A DNA stretch of 64,000 nucleotides, from assembly GCA_022578605.1 (NCBI GenBank), contig MU394124.1, forward strand, positions 1-64,000. Reading direction: 5' to 3'. The position numbers were made by a program, and so were the translations under genes. The stretch comes from Camillea tinctor. Lineage: Eukaryota; Ascomycota; Sordariomycetes; Xylariales; Xylariaceae. The notes beneath the pieces were generated by a model that was given only the letters and a program-made list of their open reading frames with translations, was not told the origin of the DNA and did not search any database. Shown in pieces: positions 55,559-64,000 of the stretch (its first letter is position 1; the number at the start of each line of letters is the position of its first letter).

Positions 55559-56569
55559 ATTGGTTAAACTCCAAAAAGGGTGCCCAGCACGGATCTGTAA
55601 ATAGAAATATTAAGCGAAAGGAATGAAAAAGATGAGAAACGGAACAGATCCACAGGATCGCCAGCAACGAAGAGAATCAAGAGAATTGAAAACGGAAGCC
55701 GTCCTGTAGAGCAGCATAAGAACGACGAGAATACTCGGGAGAGATGGCGCATATATAGTTGAAGAGATCATTGTCGATCCGATCCACCCGGTTGTGCGGC
55801 CACTACTACCCCGTAGCCTAGGCCTCTGTGAATACGAAAGCCATCTTGCATTCCTTGGAATTTCCTGTGTGAGGGTATCTCGAACAAGACTTGTGTCATG
55901 AAGGTGGGTTTCATAGCCCATTGGGATGGCAGAGTACCATCAGTGCATAACCACCCCCGCTGCCCCGGTCCAGGCGAAAGCTCGGGTTGGTGTTAAGGCC
56001 AAAAGAATACTAACTCATAATTCCATTGCTACGCAAAAATAGAGGCACCAGTTCTACCCCACCAGGGTGCGGCGAGGGAGATGAACAGTAGCGGTCGATC
56101 CCTGCTCAAATCTGGCCGTATAAAGGGGCTCCTTAGCGGTAAAATTAGATGCTAACAGGGGGGCTGGTGATCCTGGTGATGTTGTGTTAGAATCCAAGAC
56201 TTGACACGCGCCGAGAAATTGTAAGTGGAACCATTTATCTTCTGCTCGCGCATATTCTCCGCGAGGTTGATCATTACGGCGATGGAATGCCCATTGGGAC
56301 AACCCCAGCGAGGAAGGATTTATCTTCTGAATAGTCTCAATACTCTTCCATAGCGGATTGTTCCAAACGGTGATACTGTTTCAATCTGCCCTAGTGCTAC
56401 CTAGTGTCACTTCGTTCGGGACATTGAACAACAATTAGGGCACCTGAATGAGCAATCATGGCACATACTATACAGCTTAGTATAATTGAAATGACGAGAA
56501 TAGCCTAGGTAGTTGAAGGTGGTTTAAAACCGTTGCTGGCGTCCTTTTTCTTTATGCTATCTGCGAATA
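55559..56569. other. Promoter region of the Egh16-type gene
   Basis: No gene is recognised. A minus-strand frame at 56054-56302 is short and unlike any family I know. Confidence 0.45.
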
Positions 56570-56931
56570 TCAGATGTAGTCCTCAAAGGTGACGTCTTGA
56601 GGCTCAAAGGTTTGCGACGCAACGATCGACTGCAAAAAAAGATCACGGAGATCTGCCGCTGGCGGCTGATCCACCCAGGTTACCCCTTGTGACAGATCTT
56701 GAGCCAAGACGTTTCTTGAATTGTGGATATCGCGGCGCGCGTTGCACCCTTTCCACCTATACATTTAACCCCCTCTCGCCCCTTCAAACATCATACTTGA
56801 ATGTAAATGGTCCCATTATCTGCTGATATTGGTCCGCCCTGGTGCCCTTTAGACGACCAGACCCGTTTCAAGCGTCTGAGCGCGTCTCTATGAGTGCTAA
56901 ACACTACATTGTTTAGAAAGGCCATGGCCAT
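56570..56931 (-). pseudogene. Uncharacterised gene fragment, possibly broken
   Basis: On the minus strand an ATG at 56931 starts MAMAFLNNVVFSTHRDALRR and runs to ..SADNGTIYIQ. A second frame (KGCNARRDIHNSRNVLAQ...FEPQDVTFEDYI) ends at 56570. Both look like real coding sequence. The only nearby intron signals (GTATGATG..TATAG) would join them out of frame by one base. Either the splice choice is wrong or a base was lost. I cannot name a family. It lies downstream of the methyltransferase on the same strand. Confidence 0.35.
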
Positions 56932-57109
56932 AAGTAGTCCTTTTCCGTTGAGGTTGGTAGTTCAACGTTGGTTTGAGAATTCTGTAATGCGGTCCTGGCT
57001 AGGAATTGCATTGCACAGCCATTATAGCGTACTAACGAACTCTTTGAAAACGGGTACTTTGTACGATATATTCGTTGCCATTCAGGCGCCCTGAACATCA
57101 ATCTCGTAG

Positions 57110-58945
57110 TTATGGTTCGCCCAAGGGTTTCTGGCCGGACCAAAAATGCATGTTACCGCTAACGCACAGGGAAGGTTAGCAAGCGCTCAACTCTACCACA
57201 AGACCTCTAGAATATATTCCACTTGCATGGAACCAAGCGAACTCGATATACTTAAATATGTCGATGACGTACTAGGCATGGACATCGTTTTGTCTCATCG
57301 CGTTGCGGCATTTTGCGAAGAAGACCTCGATCTCCTCTGGTTCCCAACCTAATAGAGGGAGTTGGATTGCGCCCACTGTGTTGCCAATTGTGAGTTCATC
57401 CATGTCGATAACACAGGATACCACAGCCGGAAAAATAAAATAAAAACATAAAACAGGAATTATTTGGTGTGAGCGGAAATGATACACCACGAAGAGCTAT
57501 TGGGTCATGGATATGAAGAATGGGTTCGGCCAACACATACTAGCTGGGAAGAACTCCTCGCAAGCAGTCCTATAATACATGCCTATGAGTCTCGTAGTCC
57601 TACAGATTTCAGTAGAGTTAGCCATGCCAACCAAAGTGGGCGCACCGAGAGCTAGTAAACGGGTGGTCGGAAGAAAAAGGGATGGTGCACTTAGTAGGAA
57701 GATTGGTAATTTTTTGGCACCTCCCGATATACTTCACATACTTATCTTTCGGCCATGTTCCATATGGTAATTTAACAACATGGTGCCTTATATTAACGAA
57801 GCCGCACTCGGCTAGGTACTGTCCTCCGAAGACCGCGGCATGCGACTTGGAGCCGAGTTTCGCGAAGGCTTCTACCATCAGGTTAGTGAAGACTGACACT
57901 GGCCAGTCCTCTGGTAGTGTGCCGTCGTCGCAGTGAACCATTCCATCGACGTCTTGAAGCTCAACCCAACCACCAGGTCTGAGGTTTCTAGAACATGGCT
58001 GGTCAGTTTGCTTGTTTGTGCTTTAACACTGGCATAGACGCGGGTGATCATTACTCAAACACATTTTTCAATACCTTCACAGGATCTCTGCAAGTTTTTC
58101 CAGGTCAGTCGTAGTATCGGAATAGTGCCGATTTATGTTGAATACTGACTTTAGCATAGGGATCATATTCCGCATATGTGTGAGATCCCAACTACGGCCA
58201 TTCTCCCACGTGTCTTCCACCTACCACAAAATTAACAGGCGGTTCTCATAGCTGCGAGGGATCGGAATCCACCATGAGATGATTCACATCGACTTCGCGA
58301 GCTTACATCGTCCACAAGAAATTTACAATTCGCTGGGATCCACACAGGTTGGATTGGACTTAGGTCTGTTTCTTAGTTATTGCGGATCTGCCATTGCAGG
58401 TTAGGATGCGTAGGCATAACTCACCGATCCCCAACACCTCTGCAGACGGATACCTGTCTGCCATCTCAATCGCCCAAATGCCCGTTCCCGTGCCCAAGTC
58501 GAGTATTTTATGAGGATCATCACGAATGGGCGCGAACAATAATCTCCCATCGGTTGCCTCCAACATCATAGCATGTAACATGTCTTCCCGGTTCTGCTCC
58601 GTCTGGTCGTTGGGAATCGGGTATCGGCCATGCCTAGGAATCGAAGTCAGGGCCTCCTCTTAGTACTGCAGACTTCCTATAATAATTCAAGGACCTGAAC
58701 TTATGGTATCTTCTCCCATTTATATAGCTATGTTCGTATACGCTAGACCCGATTGTGGCCGAGTCCGCAAGTGACTCCTCGTCATAGTCGCTCGGTTCGA
58801 ATTCATTCTCCTCGTCCGTACCACCGGCTTCGATGAGGGTCGACTGCTGCGGATCGATGTGGGTAGGTGATGCTGTCGAATTATCGGGACTATTAGGGCC
58901 GCTTGACTTATGATGGTCTGCAAGTGACTGATTAATAACAGGCAT
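57110..58945 (-). CDS. LaeA-like SAM-dependent methyltransferase, 371 aa
   Basis: Eight exons: 58945-58695, 58633-58425, 58365-58307, 58220-58081, 57987-57742, 57599-57541, 57375-57273 and 57158-57110. All joins keep the frame. An acidic, serine-rich disordered N-terminus (1-75) precedes YEHSYINGRRYHKFR. SAM motif I is ILDLGTGTGIW (127-137). DLSPIQPVWIPANC and NLRPGGWVELQD are later Rossmann landmarks. YGTWPKDK, MYYRTACEEFF, LLGWEPEEIEVF and the end HFWSGQKPLGEP are typical of the LaeA/TAM family. LaeA itself acts in the nucleus with velvet proteins to control secondary metabolism, but most paralogs are pathway or orphan methyltransferases. One exon extends 20 residues beyond the usual length (around SVFNINRHYSDTTTDLEKL), where an unrecognised intron is possible. 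Confidence 0.85.
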
Positions 58946-60550
58946 GATGTTTCTCCTGTACATTACTCACCGCTACCGCTCCCCATGGCACAGATCTCGC
59001 TGGACGTGATCTAGCTAAGATAGTACAGTACTGAGCTATGACTTGAAATTGCTCTAAATCTGAACTTGTCGCGTCTTTCGTCAAATTCTTTTTTACCACG
59101 ACAAAAAGGGTCAAGTCCTGTCTATTCACTTACATCTCGCACCGTACTACGGACTCTAGGGGTGTCGAAGCGTATGGTTCTCGAGCGCTAGTTCGTCCCT
59201 TCGCAAATTCGCAGAGAACTCTAAGCGGTTCATGACAGCTGTGGTGGCTGAGGAGGGGGCTTGCAGGGCGAGATATTTGTGACCTATCTCTTAACCACCC
59301 CCTTGCTATCCTTAGAAATTGTAATATATTTAACCAACCCAACAGAACAAGGAAGTTAGTCGAATAGCCCTTGCCAGTCAGCAGATAGGTTCCCCGCGGT
59401 TGGAGTAGGGAAACATACACCAATAAACAATAATTAAGAAAAGCATGTGCAGACATTGACATGCGTGGTGTTAAGATGGCGCATAGTTTAAGTTGCTACC
59501 TTCAAGTTAAGTACATGCTTGATCACAGCTGGCGGTCTAGACCACACCATCCAACCTGACCATAATTAATGCAAAGAACGTTTTGGATACTAGGTAAAGG
59601 ACCAGCGAATTGAATTCCAAAACTACACAGTTAGTACAATTTGAACCTAATGTTAGTCCAAGAGAAGGTCTTCATATCACACAAAGTCCAAAACTTACAG
59701 TACAATGATGAATGCATATTGAACTTCATATCAAATCACGATATGAGGTCTATTTTCCCTTCAAGATGGATCTATGTAGCTCTGCGTGACTGGTGTAAAT
59801 AACCCCCAATGTGTCCCCTCTAATAAGAGGCCCTGCTTACTGTGTAAGTCCAAGGAATGATAGGCGATCAGTTCCCTTTGCTACCAGATCAAGCCAATGA
59901 GCATAAAAGGCGTATCGAGCTACGTAGATGATTACATTCATATGATGTGTCTGGTTCGTATCAATTTGTTAACTTAAACATGATTGGTGACCCCCCCCCC
60001 CCAAAAAAAAAAGGGGCATTGTCGGAAATCTACCATCTCTCAACAAAGCATTTGTCAACTGCATTGGGTGATAGCCTCGCTTGGTCTCTATTCGCCCAGA
60101 AACTTACTTCTAACAACCAGCTACTAATTATACAATATCTTCCAGATAATGTCGCTATTTATCACTTAATCCTGGCCTATTTACCAATATCCCCGGATTA
60201 GAAAAAAACTAGACAAGTTCATGCTTAGTAGTATAGGGACTATTTATTTCTTCACCATTTTGGACACTATCTTCATTGACCATAAGCTAGTTCACTAGGA
60301 CACTCTTTGCATTCCTACCTCAAGGCTTTTTCGGCAAGACGAGCTTAGTTAAGAGTCGAGGAGATGGCGCTCCAAAACCTGTGACCTGTACCTATCTATA
60401 TGCTTAAAGCCAAAAGCTTTTCCCAGCAGGTTTATCCATGAATCCCAATATCTCGTTCGTCATCAGCTAGTCGGGACGAGCCGTGCGCAGTGTAACAAAT
60501 ACAGTCTGCTGTCTGGGTAACCAGCACTTTCTAATCATATAGTGCCGCTT
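58946..60550. other. Intergenic region between divergent methyltransferase and P450
   Basis: A run of C followed by A (59990-60012) lies inside an unsupported frame (59947-60201). Minus-strand frames at 58932-59462 lack family features. This could hold shared regulatory sites, and none is identifiable by eye. Confidence 0.45.
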
Positions 60551-62664
60551 ATGAAACCTAGCATGGAAACCACGAGACTCTTAGCCGAAACACCACGAGA
60601 CCAAATGTTTTATACAGCAACTATCTACGGTGGCTTATTCTTTCTTGTTATTCTTGTATGGCATGGCTTCAGGTCGTGGTATCGATTGAGACACGTTCCA
60701 GGGCCATTTCTTGCCTCTATATCCGTCGTATGGATGCTCAGGAAAGCTTTAAGCGGGAGGTTCCACGAATACCTAAGGGATGTTTCAGAGCAATATGGTG
60801 CATTTAAGTCCAATCTGAAGCGAGGCTAAAGGAGATAGTAACGGTAACTGTGATTGTAGAGACATGTTAACATCGCAATCTTCTAACTAGGCCCTCTAGT
60901 TCGGATAGGTCCAAATGAGCTTCTTTCCACGGATCCTAACGTATTGCGGATGATGTCTGCCGTTCGTTCTCCTTATACCAAGGGAGACTTCTATGAAACA
61001 GGTCGTATCATACCTGAGAAACATACAGTAGTTTCATTGCGTGATGATGTTGCACATCGCATGTTACGCGCTAAGATGAGCATCGCAGTAAGTCTTATCT
61101 ATTGCTAACAATCTAGAAAAATCGAAAAGATAGAGTGCGTACAGCTAAGACTCATATTTTTTACACAGTTCAGTGGCAAAGGAAATAAAGATTTTGGCTT
61201 TAGTGCAGGAATTGACCATCAAATCCTTGCGCTTGTGAACCTCATCAACAGCAAGTATATATCGTCAACTACAGATTATCACCCCGTACAGTTTTTCCAG
61301 AAAATATCCAATTTTACATTAGACGTCATTGGCGAAATTTCCTTCGGCGGTGCCTTTGGTTATCTTAAAGAAGATTGCGATCTGTACAATTACCATGAGA
61401 TCTCGGAGAGTTCCCTACCCATCATGAATGTCTTATCCGTAGTGCCGTGGCTCACTAAAGTGGCTCATAAGTGGCCTTTCAACATGATGCTGCCAAAAGA
61501 AGGGGATCGAGTCGGCTTCGGCCGGTTGATGGGGTGAGGGAAGACATTTTCATTTTCTTTCCTTTCTTGTTTTCTCTCCTCAAACTTTATTCCCGTCAAA
61601 ATCCTCTCTATCGGTAATGCTAACTAACTTTCACAAGGGTTGCAAAATCATGGGTCGACATGCGACTACAGCCAGGGGTTAAACCGCGGAAAGACATGAT
61701 GCAAGCCTTTATCGACAACAGTATGATACGGTCAGAACTTATGCAGCAGGTTTTAGTTCAAATGTAAGAATTCTTTTCAGAAATTCTCGGCGTCACTAAT
61801 ACTCACACTTTGCAGTGTTTCTGGCTCAATGTCGATGACAGCAGCGATAGTGAGTAATGTTAGGAGTCATTGGTTCTGCTTTTTGGCTTGTCTTGGGAGT
61901 CAAAATCGCTTACTATAGTTAAACCTACGAGTTTTGACTCTTAAGATACGGTCTGAAGAGTACTTGATACGGTAATTACTGACTCTCGGTATTATAGTGC
62001 ATGACGCTATCATGTCTAATAACTACACCTTCAGCTTACAGGGCCCTGCAACGAGAGATTGATGAGTCTCTAGATGTTGACGAAGTGAACTCCCCTATCA
62101 CCAACGCTTATTCTAAGAGGATGCCCTATTTACAAGCTGTGATTAAGGAGGGCTTGAGAATACACCCCCAGTTCTTGGGTTAGGTAGTAAGCAAGTGCCT
62201 AAAGGAGGGGACGTAATAAACGGCCCTGTCGTGCCCGAGGGAACCCAAGTAGGCATGAACTTCTTCGGACTTATGCGCTCCAAGGAGATCTGGGGACCCG
62301 ATGCAGATATTTTCAGGCCTGACAGGTGGCTTGAAGCAGACTACAATACCCTCAAGAAAATGAATTCTAATATGGTAGACCTTGACTTTGGTTTCGGGAA
62401 ATACCAGTGTTTAGGAAAGCCCCTTGCGATGATGGAGCTGAACAAGATATTCATCGACGTACGTATCGCTTTCAACATAACTAAACTATGAGTAATGCTG
62501 ACTTGTCCCTCCAGCTACTGCGAAGGTATGACTTTATGGCTGTGAATCCTCAGGCGCCTATTAGAGCACGAAGCGCTATTTTCTGGTCCCCGAGCGACTT
62601 TTGGCTGCGTATCACTAAAAGATCTCCTACCTCGAACCCTGAAGACAGACAGCAAGATACCTAG
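60551..62664 (+). pseudogene. Cytochrome P450 (pisatin-demethylase-like), one-base frameshift
   Basis: Seven exons are deduced: 60551-60797, 60891-61087, 61169-61533, 61638-61763, 61816-61849, 61998-62458 and 62515-62664. The product would be about 526 aa. An N-terminal membrane anchor (about 23-40) and PGPFLAS hinge are present. The K-helix EGLR, FRPDRW, and the heme-ligand loop FGFGKYQCLG with its cysteine are also present. In exon 6 the frame breaks just after RIHP. Five C residues at 62165-62169 precede a TAG, and one more C would restore the family pattern with an open frame to the end. This may be a true lesion or a homopolymer error. The I-helix reads SGSMSMTAAI where AGxDT is usual, so the acid-alcohol pair is lost. 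Intron 5 consists almost wholly of a MITE-like element. Confidence 0.8.
61861..61987 (+). mobile_element. MITE-like element forming most of P450 intron 5
   Basis: The element starts AGGAGTCATTGG and ends TTACTGACTCTCGG, with an internal GGGAGTCAAAA/TTTTGACTCTT inverted pair. It aligns along its length with the element in the pseudogene at 52280-52431. The intron is 61850-61997. Only about 10 bases on the donor side and 10 on the acceptor side lie outside the element, so the rest could not be spliced alone. Confidence 0.65.
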
Positions 62665-63136
62665 TTAGAGACATAAGTATTCAAAATTAAGCTTAGTCCA
62701 ATATTGCCATTTAATTAGCATGGTGTGGTTCCCTTCAGCTTCTTCTTACACATTCGATTAAATAACGTGGTTATATGTCAGGGGTTAGGAAGAAACAAAG
62801 AAGTTCCTGTATGTACCTAGGTAACAGTGACATCCGTAGCTGTAGTCAGTTCCTCACACAACAACGTATTGATTACCTAAGCACTTGCTTGGTCCCTCGT
62901 GACAATAGGTAGGCATATATTAACTTAGTGTATTGCGTTCACATTTCCGGGTGAAGGCTGCTCGTCTATTGTGACTGAATCGCCCACCTAGGTAGGTAAG
63001 ACGTATTCAATAGATATCTCGATAACATCGAGTAGGCCTACGCATACTTTCTTGAGCATGATTCTATACGTAAACATAGATATTAGTGTTCAAAAGTTGA
63101 AACCATCCTTGATTGTAGCGAAATATGACGCTTAGT
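62665..63136. other. Intergenic region between convergent P450 and reductase
   Basis: The region contains copy 4 of the 127-bp dispersed repeat (62776-62904). Nothing else was recognised. Confidence 0.5.
62776..62904 (-). repeat. Dispersed 127-bp repeat, copy 4
   Basis: A well-preserved minus-strand copy, from TGTCAGGGGTTAGG to CCCTCGTGACA on the plus strand. Together with copy 3 it defines the TGTCAC..CCTGACA ends. Confidence 0.65.
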
Positions 63137-64000
63137 TTAAGCAACCCCTTCAGTGTCTGCAATCCTGAAAACATATTTAATAGCATTTGCCTTTCCTGCC
63201 TTCAGATTTTCCAGTGCCCCTTGAATACCGTCTAGACCACCAGGCACAACTTCTTGAGGCTGTGCCTTGAGCCATCCCTCCTGCAAACCTCGACCAAAGT
63301 ATCTGAAGAAGACGTAACCGAAATCCTTGGAATCATTGTGCACCGAGCCAACGCTTGTAGTACTTTGAGTTATATATGAAGGGATCTGGGAATAATCATT
63401 GCCTGGTAAGACAAGAGTAATTTTAGCGCCCTTTGCTAGGACCTTACTCAAGTTGACAAAACTGTTCTTTTCAGAAACAGCGTCAAATGCATAGGGAAAT
63501 GTAGCACCGCCAGCGGCTCTCTTCAGTTCCGCGACCACAACATCATCCCCCTTGCGATAGTCGATAATTGTGTCACCCTTGCTCCTATCAATCAGCTTTT
63601 CTACATGGGAAACGGAATTCCCGGCTACACAGATCAATGGATGAATATTGCTCTGTTGTGCCAACTGGATTGCATAGGAACCAACTGCAGACGCCGCACC
63701 ATATATGATTAGTGGTGTTGGTTCCGTGGCCGGTTTCCAAGGTTCCGGAAGACCGAGGCGAAGATAAAGCCCGACAGCAGATGTCATAGCAGCTAGGGGG
63801 ATAGCAGCGGCTTCTAAAGACAGGTTAACTGCTCAATACTTGAATAAAGAAGTATTGATCCATTCAGTAAGTACTCACCCTCAAATGATGTTTTCTTAGG
63901 GATGTGGAATGTAGTGTGCTGCCAAGCAACAGCATACTCTCCGTATGAGCCATGCGGGCTCATCATCTCGTGAAATGCTGCGACACGATCGCCAGGCTTA
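63137..64000 (-). CDS. Medium-chain reductase (quinone oxidoreductase/enoyl reductase-like), 5' part outside window
   Basis: Visible exons are 64000-63879 (partial) and 63813-63137, joined over a 65-bp intron (GTGAGT..TTTAG) in frame. The upstream exon gives PGDRVAAFHEMMSPHGSYGEYAVAW, the GroES-like domain of MDR proteins. The nucleotide-binding motif is IIYGAASAVGSYAIQLA (AASAVG in place of the GxGxxG of alcohol dehydrogenases), followed by IDYRKGDD, AFDAVS and the C-terminal GLDGIQGALENLKAGKANAIKYVFRI. No zinc ligands are visible, so it belongs with the zinc-free NADPH-dependent reductases. Fungal members include stand-alone reductases and trans-acting enoyl reductases of polyketide pathways. 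The start codon lies beyond the window edge. It converges on the damaged P450. Confidence 0.85.

Noticed and set aside
59947..60201. 84-aa frame containing poly-Pro/Lys
   Set aside because: It passes through a C-run and A-run and has no conserved features.

Overview
The window is nuclear DNA of a filamentous ascomycete, most likely a Sordariomycete. The evidence is short introns (about 50-75 bp) with GT..CTAAC..AG signals, C-to-T decay typical of repeat-induced point mutation (RIP), many AGGTACCT-like motifs between genes, and ortholog-grade SPT5, NAT10/Kre33, eukaryotic PPAT, a DCAF7-type WD protein, a LaeA-like methyltransferase and an Egh16-type secreted protein.

Layout. 1-14490 is an extremely AT-rich desert made of nested retroelements. 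I reconstruct one near full-length non-LTR retrotransposon (6140-12408, 14-bp target-site duplication), several of its fragments, and a family of tRNA-headed SINE-like elements sharing the LINE 3' end. One SINE-like copy (12577-13456, 13-bp target-site duplication) is almost free of RIP inside the mutated desert. 14651-28460 is sparse: a degenerate Sar1-type GTPase, two uncharacterised spliced genes, an esterase with a Fot1/pogo-type MITE just past its stop, tRNA-Ser(GCT), and a phosphopantetheine adenylyltransferase. A short assembly gap sits in poly-G at 28767-28776. 29808-36089 is a core block with a DCAF7/WDR68-type WD protein and SPT5. 38884-43375 holds an alpha/beta hydrolase and an unusual FAD monooxygenase fused to a polytopic membrane domain. 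44223-47977 is the nine-exon NAT10/Kre33 gene. 49190-51100 holds a small CP-motif-repeat protein and a DUF4149/TMEM205-like membrane protein.

52200-64000 is an accessory segment: an enoyl-reductase pseudogene split by a small transposon, an Egh16-type secreted protein, a LaeA-like methyltransferase, a P450 with a one-base frameshift, and a medium-chain reductase cut by the window edge. It looks like a decayed or partial secondary-metabolism neighbourhood. No polyketide synthase, NRPS or terpene synthase backbone is visible.

The strongest leads are the LINE/SINE pair with an un-RIPed SINE, a small transposon that makes up nearly a whole P450 intron while a homologous copy interrupts the reductase pseudogene, the CP-repeat protein, and the monooxygenase-membrane fusion. 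Exon boundaries were worked out by hand from splice signals and reading frame. Family names rest on recognised motifs, not on database searches.
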